Shown here one piece after another: positions 1-8,200 of a stretch of DNA of 33,190 nt (positions are counted from its first letter, which is position 1; every line of letters starts with the position of its first letter). The notes below the pieces were generated by a model. The model did not search any database, was not told the DNA's origin, and saw only the letters and a program-made list of their open reading frames with translations. Where the stretch lies: the NCBI GenBank assembly GCA_947449135.1, contig CANFQO010000034.1, positions 1 through 33,190 of the forward strand, read 5' to 3'. A program made the translations under genes and the position numbers. The DNA comes from Planctomycetaceae bacterium (GTDB lineage Bacteria > Planctomycetota > Planctomycetia > Pirellulales > UBA1268).

Positions 1-1005
1 CCCTTCAAGTTCCTGGATGATCTTGCCGTTGCCCCGCACCGGGCCGTCGAGACGCTGCAGATTGCAGTTGATCACGAACACGAGGTTGTCGAGCTTCTCG
101 CGGGCCGCCAGCGAAATCGCGCCGAGCGTTTCCGGCTCGTCGCACTCGCCGTCGCCGATGAAGGACCAGACGTGCTGCTTGCTCGTGTCCTTGATGCCGC
201 GATCCTGCAGATACTTGTTGAATCTGGCCTGATAGATGGCCATCAGCGGCCCGAGACCCATCGACACCGTGGGAAACTCCCAGAACTCCGGCATCAGCCA
301 CGGATGGGGATAGCTGGAGAGCCCACCGCCATCGGCCAGTTCACGGCGGAAATTCTCTAGCTTCTTCTCGCTGAGCCGGCCCTCGAGAAACGCGCGGGAG
401 TAGATGCCGGGCGAGGCGTGGCCCTGGAAATAAACCTGGTCACCCGAATTGTCGGTGCCGCGTCCACGGATGAAGTGATTCATCGCCACTTCCACCAGCG
501 TGGCCGACGAGGCAAAGGTGGAGATGTGGCCGCCGATGCTCTTGTCTTCGCGATTGGCCCGCACGACCATCGCCATCGCATTCCAGCGGATGATGCTCTT
601 GATCCGCCGCTCGAGCTCCCGATTGCCTGGAAACGGCGGCTGCTTCTCGGCCGGAATCGTGTTGATGTAGGGCGTGGTCGTGGAGAACGGGATCGGCACG
701 CCGAGCCTGTAGGCCTCCTGCTCGATGGCGTGCAGCAGGTAGGCGGCCCGGTCGGACCCGCGGCTGTTGATGACGTACCGCAGCGAATCCAGCCACTCGG
801 TCGTTTCGGTGGGATCGGCATCGACCGCCGCGACGCCGTCGGCGGGGACCGGTTGCCCGCTCGTGCTGTCGCTCATCTGGCCGATCGCCATCGGTGCATG
901 GCCGCCACGGGGCAATTCTCCGCTGCCACCACCAGAGAGTCCGTTTGCGGTATCTACCCCCTCAACAACGTCGCTGCCGGTCTGATCGATGTTGGGGCTG
1001 GCCAT
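1..1005 (-). CDS. aceE: Pyruvate dehydrogenase E1 component, homodimeric type (3' part outside window)
   Basis: Thiamine-diphosphate-dependent decarboxylase of the pyruvate dehydrogenase complex, which passes the acetyl group to E2 lipoyl domains in the cytoplasm. The frame is open from the ATG at 1005 to the window edge, giving 335 residues of a family of about 890. Visible signatures are [14 protein letters not shown], the stretch around [57 protein letters not shown], and the ThDP motif starting GDGECDEPE and ending [11 protein letters not shown]. These match E. coli AceE closely, not the alpha/beta E1 type. A GGAG lies six bases before the ATG. Compared with E. coli AceE there are about 55 extra N-terminal residues rich in Gly, Ser and Asp; an internal ATG at 876 (MSDSTSGQ) is an alternative start without a good Shine-Dalgarno. 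It lies 81 bp downstream of lpdA on the same strand, so cotranscription is likely. No E2 gene is seen. Confidence 0.95.
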   Translation of the reverse strand, partial: MASPNIDQTGSDVVEGVDTANGLSGGGSGELPRGGHAPMAIGQMSDSTSGQPVPADGVAAVDADPTETTEWLDSLRYVINSRGSDRAAYLLHAIEQEAYRLGVPIPFSTTTPYINTIPAEKQPPFPGNRELERRIKSIIRWNAMAMVVRANREDKSIGGHISTFASSATLVEVAMNHFIRGRGTDNSGDQVYFQGHASPGIYSRAFLEGRLSEKKLENFRRELADGGGLSSYPHPWLMPEFWEFPTVSMGLGPLMAIYQARFNKYLQDRGIKDTSKQHVWSFIGDGECDEPETLGAISLAAREKLDNLVFVINCNLQRLDGPVRGNGKIIQELEG

Positions 1006-1023
1006 GGTGTACTCCGGAAAGGT

Positions 1024-1071
1024 GGGCGAACTTTGCCCATTATTCCGATGGTTCCGGGGGGCGTAAAGCCC
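1024..1071 (-). repeat. Two tandem small hairpins between lpdA and aceE
   Basis: In the 81-bp gap two similar short dyads occur: GGGC/GCCC arms at 1024-1038 and again at 1059-1071, each flanked by the same TAATGGGC word on the minus strand. They lie in the transcript between lpdA and aceE. Stems are only 4 bp, so a processing or attenuation role is speculative. Confidence 0.25.
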
Positions 1072-1086
1072 ATTACATAGACTCCC

Positions 1087-2511
1087 TTACTTGGCCGTTT
1101 CCGCGCGTGGACGGTAGATCTCCGTGGCGAGGCCAAAATAGTTTTCGGCCGCGAAGGCCACCGTCTCGCTGAGCGTCGGATGCGGATGGATCGACTCCAT
1201 CAGGTCGCGGGCCGAACAGCCCATCTCGATCGCCAGAACGCCCTCGGCGATCAGTTCGCCCGCGCCCGGACCAACGATCCCCACCCCCAGCACCGTGTCG
1301 GTTTCGGGATCCACGAGCATCTTCGTCATGCCATCGGTCCGGCCTAACGCGTGCGCCCGTCCGCTGGCAGCCCAGGGATACCGGCTGATCTCGACAACGC
1401 GGCCCGTCGCGGCCACCTCGCTCTCGGTGAGCCCGGCCCAGGCGATCTCGGGATCGGTGAAGACCACCGCAGGAATGGCACGCGGCGCAAACACCGCCGG
1501 CTCGCCATGCAGCGACTCAACCGCGACCTTGCCCTGATGACTGGCGCGATGGGCGAGCATCGGCTCGCCGCAGACATCGCCGATGGCGAGAATGTGGGGA
1601 TCGGCCGTCCGCTGCTGGTCGTCAACCTCCACGAAGCCCTTAACGCTGATCTTCACGCCGGTGTTCTCCAGGCCGATGCCATCGGAATTCGGACGGCGGC
1701 CGACGGCAACCAGCACACGCGAAAATTCCCGCACGCTCGGACCGTCGGGCCCCTCGAAGTGCACGCGGACCGACTGGCCTGCATCTTCCAGTTTCACCAC
1801 CTTCGTGCGGAGGTGGATCTTCTCGAACAGTTTTTCCAATCGCTGCTGCAGCGGTTTGACCAGGTCGCGATCGGCCCCGGGCAGCAGTGTGTCGGTGAGT
1901 TCGACAACCGACACCCGCGTGCCGAGTTCTGCGTAGACCGTTCCCATTTCCAGGCCGATGTAGCCACCGCCGACGACCAGCAGCGACTCCGGGATGTCGG
2001 CCAACTCCAGCGCGCCGGTCGAATCCATCACCCGCGAACTACCGATGTCGAAGGCCGGGATCTTGGTCGGCCGGGAGCCGCTGGCGAGGATGCAGTGATC
2101 GAACGTGAGCGTCTGGCTGGCCTCGCCCGGTGTCACTGCCGCAATTTCAAGAGTGTTGGGACTCGTGAACCGGGCATTGCCCCTCACGATCGTCACGTTG
2201 CGACGGCGAGCCAGTTGCCCCAGGCCGCCGGTGAGCGTGGAGATCACCTTCTCCTTGCGGGCCCGCAGCGCGTCGACGTTCACCGTTGGGCGCTCGAAAT
2301 GGACGCCCCACTCCTCCATCTCCCGCGACTCCGCCAGGACGCGGCCCACGTGGAGCAGAGCCTTCGAGGGAATGCAGCCCCGAAGCAGGCAGGTGCCGCC
2401 CAGTCGTTCATCACGCTCCACCAGCGTGACCGCCATGCCGAGGTCGGCCGCCATGAAGGCCGCGGCATAGCCGCCCGGACCGCCGCCCAGCACTACCAGT
2501 GGAACATGCAT
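1087..2511 (-). CDS. lpdA: Dihydrolipoyl dehydrogenase (E3)
   Basis: FAD-dependent E3 subunit that reoxidises dihydrolipoamide using NAD+ in the pyruvate dehydrogenase or related 2-oxoacid dehydrogenase complexes. At 474 residues it is normal length. The N-terminal FAD-binding motif GGGPGGYAAA is at residues 9-18. The redox disulfide is C41 and C46 in GGTCLLRGCIPSK. An NAD-binding GGGYIGLEMG follows mid-protein, then AIGDVCG, and the C-terminal dimer-interface HPHPTLSE with the catalytic His-Glu pair. The ATG at 2511 has AAGGAG 11 bases upstream. The next gene on this strand is aceE, which supports a role in the pyruvate dehydrogenase complex. A 12-bp direct repeat lies just upstream (separate entry). 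The gene ends with TAA. Confidence 0.96.
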   Translation of the reverse strand: MHVPLVVLGGGPGGYAAAFMAADLGMAVTLVERDERLGGTCLLRGCIPSKALLHVGRVLAESREMEEWGVHFERPTVNVDALRARKEKVISTLTGGLGQLARRRNVTIVRGNARFTSPNTLEIAAVTPGEASQTLTFDHCILASGSRPTKIPAFDIGSSRVMDSTGALELADIPESLLVVGGGYIGLEMGTVYAELGTRVSVVELTDTLLPGADRDLVKPLQQRLEKLFEKIHLRTKVVKLEDAGQSVRVHFEGPDGPSVREFSRVLVAVGRRPNSDGIGLENTGVKISVKGFVEVDDQQRTADPHILAIGDVCGEPMLAHRASHQGKVAVESLHGEPAVFAPRAIPAVVFTDPEIAWAGLTESEVAATGRVVEISRYPWAASGRAHALGRTDGMTKMLVDPETDTVLGVGIVGPGAGELIAEGVLAIEMGCSARDLMESIHPHPTLSETVAFAAENYFGLATEIYRPRAETAK

Positions 2512-2528
2512 CGCTCGGGGTTCTCCTT

Positions 2529-2559
2529 AGACAGCCGGAAGAGGGCAAGACAGCCGGAA
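2529..2559. repeat. Direct repeat upstream of lpdA, candidate operator
   Basis: AGACAGCCGGAA occurs perfectly at 2529-2540 and 2548-2559, a 19-bp offset (about two helical turns). It sits 18-48 bp upstream of the lpdA start, next to its Shine-Dalgarno, in the divergent region shared with the HTTM gene. The spacing suits a dimeric regulator; no regulator is identified. Confidence 0.4.
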
Positions 2560-2686
2560 CAGAACCGCTGCGACGCAGCTGGGATCGATCCTGGACCGGT
2601 CGATGTTGTAGTTTCGAGCCGCCAGTTGTTCAAGAAACACCACCCCAGGTGGAGCTTCCGCCCGTGACACGTGCCCCAAGCCAATC

Positions 2687-4222
2687 GTGAGGACTGCGTT
2701 GGCATCACGGCTTGCATCGCTGCTGCAGCGGACATTCACGCTCGATTTCCGGAGTCTCGCCGCTTTCCGCATGGCCATCGGCACGGTCGTGACCAGCGAC
2801 GCCCTGCTGCGAAGCCGCGATGCCTCACTGATGCTCGCCCCGGATGGGATATTTCCTCCCGCGTTGGTGCGGCATTATCTGGCTGACCCCTGCGCCTGGT
2901 CGCTGGCCATGCTCGCGGATGCTCCCTGGGTCGGGCCGTTCATGCTCTGCCTGGAGGCGGCAGCCGGGCTCCTGCTGGCGATGGGGTGCGCCACCCGCTG
3001 CGCGACGATCGTGTCGTGGGTGGCGGTCGTGAGCATCGTGCGACGAACAGCACCGGCAACCAACGCCGGCGACGAGTGGCTCGCCTGCCTGCTTTTCTGG
3101 TCGATGTTTCTGCCGCTGGCATCCGCATGGTCCTGGGATGGTCGTCGCGGCAGCCGCCGCGGCCAGATCTGTTCTGCTGCGACAGCCGCCCTGATGCTGC
3201 AGATTGCGGTCGTCTACCTCGCGGCCGGGCTCTCCAAGTGGAACGAATCCTGGCTTTCGGGCGATGCCCTCCACTTTGCCATATCAGTCCACCACCACGG
3301 CACGCCTCTGGGAGAATGGCTGCTCGGGCAGAGCTGGCTCACCCGACCGTTCTCATGGGGAGTGCTCGCGCTCGAACTCCTCGGCCCTCTCCTCCTGATC
3401 GCGTGGCCCACGCCACGGCCCCGCACGGGGCTTGTCATCATGTTCATGCTCTTCCATCTCGCGATCTGCGTCACGATGACGGTGGGGCTCTTCGGCTACG
3501 TGGGCATGGCAGCCTGGCTGGCACTCGTGCCGACGGAAGCCTGGGACTGGCTGACGTCCCGCGGCGTGGTGGATCACCAGAACCCCGCCGCGGCGTTCGG
3601 CCGGCAATCGCAGGCCGGCCGATGGGCCTGCATGGCCGCGGGAACGCTCGCGCTGGTGAGCCTCGTGCATGACGTGACCATCTGGCGGCGCCTGCCCCTT
3701 CCCTGGCCATTGCCGTCACTGATCAACATTCTCTGCATGCACCAGGAATGGAACATGTTCGGCGATGTGCGGCCACAGGAGCAGTGGGTCTACGCGCGAG
3801 CCGAACTGGCGGATGGCAGCGTCGTCGACCTTCTACGCAACGGACGACCGCTCGAAGCGGAGCGGCCCACGGGAGGCTTCTCCTCCCTGCCACACCACCG
3901 CTGGCACAAGCTCTTCTGGGCCCTTTCCCAACCCCGGCAGCGAATCTTCGCCCCGGCAATCGCGGGGGCCCTGGCCCGCCAATGGAATGCCTGCCACAGC
4001 CCTGATGAAGACGTGCTTTTTTTAGAACTCCGGTTCGCGCGACTGGGCCGCTCCACGGCCGACGATACCCTCCACGAACTCTTACTGGCGACGTGGCCGC
4101 CCCGGGATGCCAACGGCCGCGGAGGCCTCGATCGCCTCCACGACGAGCGGCCGACCGCTGCCGGTCAGCAGCCGGGTGCTGCAACAACGGTCGGATCGGC
4201 GGTAGACTCAGACGGCACCTAA
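2687..4222 (+). CDS. HTTM domain membrane protein (vitamin K-dependent gamma-carboxylase-like)
   Basis: A 511-residue multi-pass membrane protein. The N-terminus has the typical HTTM opening, TLDFRSLAAFRMAIG (about residues 18-32), then alternating hydrophobic helices up to about residue 345, including LLFWSMFLPLASAW, AALMLQIAVVYLAAGLSKWN with the characteristic Y..AGLSKW pattern, and ALELLGPLLLIAWP. A soluble C-terminal part of roughly 140 residues follows (LCMHQEWNMFGDVRPQEQW and on). The family is related to gamma-glutamyl carboxylase membrane domains; bacterial members have no settled substrate. The GTG at 2687 is chosen because the HTTM signature begins soon after it; the next ATG (2771) would cut into the domain. 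The last 30 or so residues are polar and low in complexity, and the stop is 4 bp from tRNA-Leu. Confidence 0.85.
   Translation: MRTALASRLASLLQRTFTLDFRSLAAFRMAIGTVVTSDALLRSRDASLMLAPDGIFPPALVRHYLADPCAWSLAMLADAPWVGPFMLCLEAAAGLLLAMGCATRCATIVSWVAVVSIVRRTAPATNAGDEWLACLLFWSMFLPLASAWSWDGRRGSRRGQICSAATAALMLQIAVVYLAAGLSKWNESWLSGDALHFAISVHHHGTPLGEWLLGQSWLTRPFSWGVLALELLGPLLLIAWPTPRPRTGLVIMFMLFHLAICVTMTVGLFGYVGMAAWLALVPTEAWDWLTSRGVVDHQNPAAAFGRQSQAGRWACMAAGTLALVSLVHDVTIWRRLPLPWPLPSLINILCMHQEWNMFGDVRPQEQWVYARAELADGSVVDLLRNGRPLEAERPTGGFSSLPHHRWHKLFWALSQPRQRIFAPAIAGALARQWNACHSPDEDVLFLELRFARLGRSTADDTLHELLLATWPPRDANGRGGLDRLHDERPTAAGQQPGAATTVGSAVDSDGT
4203..4208 (+). promoter_or_regulatory. Candidate -10 box for tRNA-Leu
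   Basis: TAGACT lies 18 bases before the mature tRNA 5' end, inside the last codons of the HTTM gene. That position would give a short 5' leader. No convincing -35 is present (CTGCAA at 18 bases is weak). The same box recurs before other genes in the window. Confidence 0.3.
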
Positions 4223-4226
4223 GCGG

Positions 4227-4308
4227 GCGAGAGTGGCGAAACTGGCAGACGCGCTGGATTTAGGTTCCAGTGCCGCAAGGCGTGCGGGTTCGACTCCCGC
4301 CTCTCGCA
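4227..4308 (+). tRNA. tRNA-Leu (anticodon UAG)
   Basis: An 82-nt cloverleaf. Acceptor arms GCGAGAG (4227-4233) and CTCTCGC (4301-4307) pair fully, with discriminator A4308. The anticodon stem CTGGA/TCCAG encloses loop TTTAGGT with anticodon TAG at 4261-4263, reading CUA and CUN leucine codons. A class II variable arm (GCC GCAA GGC) and a T arm GCGGG TTCGACT CCCGC follow, as expected for leucine. The 3' CCA is not encoded. It starts 4 bp after the stop of the upstream gene. Confidence 0.97.
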
Positions 4309-4330
4309 TCACCTTCAACCGCAGGAAGTC

Positions 4331-4347
4331 TCAGCCGTCACGGCTGA
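4331..4347. terminator. Hairpin at the convergent end of tRNA-Leu and the Cys-rich gene
   Basis: TCAGCCG-TCA-CGGCTGA is a perfect 7-bp stem with a 3-base loop. It starts 23 bp after tRNA-Leu and overlaps the stop codon of the gene on the other strand. There is no T-run on either side, so it would be a non-canonical or bidirectional terminator. Confidence 0.35.
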
Positions 4348-4943
4348 TCAGTCTGCTTCCTGCGCTCGGCGGCGGTGAAGGACCGCCATGCGGTGCTCGC
4401 GGCCACCTCTTCGACCTGGTCATCCTCGGTCGATAAGGCGGCTGGCACCGGCAGTTCTGCGGCGGCGGGATCCGGTTCGAGTGATTCTTCGCGCGGGCCG
4501 GGCACTTCCTCTTTCGGCGGCTTCGCCGGTGTGACCGCATCGTCGTTCGAGGCCTGGATCACCCCCGATCCTGGCCACCGTCGCCAACGCGTGCCGTAAA
4601 ACCCAAAGACGTCCGGCCGAACGGGACAGTGCGCCGGGCACAAACCATGTGGACAGGACTGATGTCCATGATGTTTGCCTTCGGGGATCCGGCACTGCGG
4701 ACACGCCGATCGCCGGCACTGACTGCACGCAGCCTGGCCCTCGCCACCGCCCGCGGGCATCACGGCATGGTCGACCTTCGGACTGCGTGCCGTGGCCTTC
4801 TGCTGCGGCCGCACTGCGGCCGACTCCGCTGCAGAGGCGAGCGAACATGCCAAAGCCAGCGCGGTCAGGATCCCTGGCCACAGCCATCGGGATGACTGTC
4901 GTGCCACCGCCAGCGGAAGGTCTGGGATCACGTTTCCAACCAT
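4338..4943 (-). CDS. Cys-rich exported protein, planctomycete type
   Basis: A 201-residue protein of unknown function. Residues 1-39 form a signal peptide: a basic start, a hydrophobic core around PGILTALALACSLASA and a likely cleavage near ASAA-E40. The mature part holds two Cys clusters, C73/C76/C81/C84 (CSQC...CPQC) and C97/C102/C106 (CPHGLCPAHC), then DVFGFYGTRWRRWPG at 111-125. From memory, short exported planctomycete proteins carry a similar aromatic 'Y/FG...T.WR.WPG' motif; this was not searched. The C-terminal half is Pro/Glu-rich and probably disordered. Seven cysteines could form disulfides or bind metal or haem; there is no CXXCH. The ATG at 4943 is preceded by a weak AAGGGACGACGGGA. 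The gene stands alone, convergent with tRNA-Leu. Confidence 0.75.
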   Translation of the reverse strand: MVGNVIPDLPLAVARQSSRWLWPGILTALALACSLASAAESAAVRPQQKATARSPKVDHAVMPAGGGEGQAACSQCRRSACPQCRIPEGKHHGHQSCPHGLCPAHCPVRPDVFGFYGTRWRRWPGSGVIQASNDDAVTPAKPPKEEVPGPREESLEPDPAAAELPVPAALSTEDDQVEEVAASTAWRSFTAAERRKQTDQP

Positions 4944-4964
4944 TCCCGTCGTCCCTTGCTATGA

Positions 4965-4988
4965 ACGGCACGCCTCAACAGGCGCCGT
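4965..4988 (-). promoter_or_regulatory. Hairpin in the leader of the Cys-rich gene
   Basis: ACGG-CA-CGCCT-CAAC-AGGCG-CCGT folds as 4 bp, a 2-base bulge, 5 bp and a 4-base loop, ending 22 bases before the ATG at 4943. It could affect translation. The rest of the 286-bp divergent region (4944-5229) shows a perfect TTGACA (5142-5147) without a matching -10. Confidence 0.25.
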
Positions 4989-5134
4989 CAATCTCGCTCT
5001 AGTCGGCAAAGTCTGCGTGAACGGAATCATCGTCCAGAGCAGCCCGGAATCTTTGGGGGTTCTGCCTATTCCCGCGACGGCCTCCGGAAAGACTGCCGCG
5101 AAAATCGAGGCGAGCGGGACTGGCGTTGTGCGTA

Positions 5135-5140
5135 TAGACT
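5135..5140 (+). promoter_or_regulatory. Candidate -10 box upstream of the large TPR gene
   Basis: TAGACT (within GTATAGACT) sits about 90 bases before the TTG at 5230. No -35 is recognisable at the usual distance. It is supported mainly by recurrence of the same hexamer before other genes. Confidence 0.25.
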
Positions 5141-5229
5141 CTTGACAGCGGGTTTCGTGTCTCAAAACGACATGCATTCGCAGCTTTTCCCCGCAGCCAA
5201 CCCGCTCCTCCCTGACCCCCCAACCCACC

Positions 5230-8200
5230 TTGAACCGCTCGGCAAAACGCGTCAACGTTCGCCTGCTGATCGGAATGCTGGCCGTTGGCATCGCCACCGC
5301 CGTCTCGATCGGAATCGTCCATTGGGTGCAGGTTTCCCGAAATGCGGGTGGCTTGGCAAAGCTTGCGCGGGCGAAGCTGGAAGCCGGCAAGAACGCTGAG
5401 GCGATGGGACTTTTTGCGCGGTATCTCGCCTACCAGCCGAACGACGCGACGGCGCAGGCGGAGTTGGCCCGACTCGTCATTGAAATGGCCGAGCGTCCCA
5501 ACGCGACGAAGGAACAGCGCGGCTACGCCTACAACGTCGTCGAGGCTGCCGTTCGCAAGAATCCCGACAACCGCCCTCTCCGCAAGCAGCTGGCGGAATG
5601 GATGCTGCGATACCGCCGGTTTGGCGACGCCAGTACCGAACTCGCCATTCTCCGCGAACAGACGGCGGCAGCACCGCCCGGTGACAGCGACGCAGACTCT
5701 GTCGACCCCGACAGCATCGAACTGCTGCAGGCCCGAGCACTCGCCGGGAACGGCGATTACCCGAAGGCGGCCGCCACGGCCGCTGCCATCCTCGGATTCA
5801 GTCTCGACACGAAGTCGTTCGAACCGTCGCTGGAGCGACAGGCATCAGCCGCCGTCGTGCTCGATGCATCGCTTGTGCTGGCAACGATCCTCAATGACAA
5901 ACTCAAGGACCCGGCAGCCGCGGCCACCGTACTCAAGCATCTTGTGGTAACCAACCCGAAAGACGCCCAGGCCTGGCTCGCGATGGCACGATGGCATCAG
6001 TCGGGCGGACAACTATCCGACTCCGCCGCGGCCATCCGAAAGGCCTCTGAACTTGCCCCCGATGATCCCGACGTGCTCTTCGCCGATCTTGAACTCTCCA
6101 TTGCCGAACAGCGGTACACCGCTGCGGAACAGCTTGCCACCAAGGCCCGGCAGCTGTTTCCCAGTGATGAACGCGGGTTCCGCGGCATCGCTGCCGTCGC
6201 CATGCGACAACAAGACACCGACCGGGCCGTTGCTGCGCTCCGCGAGGGGCTGGCGGAGACGCCGGGGCAACCATCTCTCCTCTTGATGCTGGCCGATGTG
6301 CTGCTGCAAGCCAACCGGCTTGAGGAGGCAGGGGAGACTATCAACACGTTCGTTGAACGACAGGGGGCGACGAGCCCGGCGGTTGGCCTCCTGGAAGCGA
6401 GGCTGTTGATCGCGCAGAGGCGATGGTTGCAAGCCAAACAAAAGCTCGACAGCGTTCGCCCGCTCGTTGCGGAATCCGAACAACTGACACGACAGGTCGA
6501 CCTCAGCCTCGGGCAGTGCCATGAAATGCTGGGGCAGTTCGACGAACAACTCGCGGCCAACCAGCGGGTGCTCAGCGAGGATCAAGGATCTCTGGCCGCG
6601 AGGGTCGGGGTCGCCAATGCACTGGCGGCATCAGGAAAGCCCGACGCCGCGCTCAAGGAACTCGAAGAGGTTGCCGCCTCGTTCACTGGTGATCAACTCC
6701 CGAAAGTGCCGCAGGTCTGGAACCCGCTTCTGCAGCTACGCATCGCCGCGCAAATGAAGCGTCCTCCGGCCGAGCGAGACTGGACAAACGTCGATCAACT
6801 CATCGCGGTCCTCGAGCAGTCTCCGTCGATCGCCGACTCACAACTGGCACTGCTCCGCGCAGACGTGCAGGTCCGAAAGGGCGAGTCGCAGGCGGCCTTC
6901 GACATCCTGGAGAAGCAGGTGGAATCCGATCCCTCGAATCCCCAACTGCTGGCGGCACTCACGTTTTTGACGCTGCGAACGCAGGGGCAGGCCGCGGCTA
7001 ACGCGTGGTTGGACAGAGCCCCTGCCGCCATTGCGGACGATCCATTGATCCTCCTCGTGCGAGCCCAAATAGCGTCGCGAGCACCTCCGGAAGAAGCCGC
7101 CATAGCACTCCAAAAACTCGAGGAGAAAGCGGGCTCGCTTCCCGCAGAGCAGTCGGTGCGACTCCTGTCGGCGATCGCCTCCATCTATCGCGGTATGGGG
7201 GAATCTGCAGAGGCCGAGAGAGCCTGGCAGGCAGCCCTCAAAAGACGTCCCGACGACCTGAGTGTCCGTGCTGCGTTGTTTGAGATGGCATGCGAAGAGG
7301 GGAATGTCGAGAAAGCGCAGACGGCAGCCAGCGAGATACGCCGGTTGGCTGGCCCAACCAGCCCACAAGGACGGGTGGCCGCCGCTGCTGCCCTGGTGCT
7401 GAACGTGCGGGTTCAGCAGGCGAAGAAAGCCGCAGCGACCGAACCGCGGCAGAATGGTTCTGAGGGAACAACGCTATCGGACGCGGATAATGAGCAACTT
7501 GTTGCCGCGAAAAATCTGCTGATCGAAGCGGAAAACGACCGGCCTGGCTGGGCCCAGATCCAGCAACTCTTCGCCGAGGTCGCCGGCCTGCAAGGGGATG
7601 CGCCAACAGCGATCGAACGGCTGCAACAGGCGATGCGGCTGGGCCCGGCGAATCCGTCAGTGATCCGGCAACTCGTCTCGCTCCTCTACCTTTCCAATCG
7701 CCTCGAAGAAGCGCAACAGGCCCTCGACCTCGTTGGACCTGATGGACTTGGCGGGATGGAACGACTCTCCGCCGAACTCGACATGAGGTCAGGCCAGTTC
7801 GACGATGCGGTGGCGCTCGCAGAGCGCAGTCTGGCAGCCAAGAAGCAACACAGTGCCGGCGACCTGCTCTGGTTTGGGCAATTGCTGGCCCGCGCCGGCA
7901 AGACCGATCGGGCGGCGGAGGTGCTGGAGCAAGCGGTGGAGGCGGATCCCAGCCAGCCATCAGTTTGGATGGCGTTGCTCTCGAGCCAACTCGCGGCCGG
8001 CCAGAAACGTTCCGCCGAACAGACACTCGCCAAGGGCGGCGAGGCTATCGCCCCGCCCCAAGGGCAGATGTTCCAGGCACAGGGATATGAGCTCATGGGT
8101 CGCATCGAAGATGCGGAGCAGAGCTTCCGCGCGGCCGTAGCCGCCGCCCCAGACAGCGCCGCCGCCGCACGCAGTCTGGCGGGCTTTCTGGTCCGGCGCG

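Noticed and set aside
1351-2667. Long plus-strand open frame (438 codons) opposite lpdA
   Set aside because: It is the antisense of a clearly recognised gene, has no recognisable domain and is of the kind expected in GC-rich DNA. Similar shadows at 16603-17625, 22622-23536 and 24913-25938 were dropped for the same reason.
5142-5147. Perfect TTGACA -35 box before the large TPR gene
   Set aside because: No -10-like hexamer lies 16-18 bases downstream (AAACGA at 17), so it is not called a promoter.
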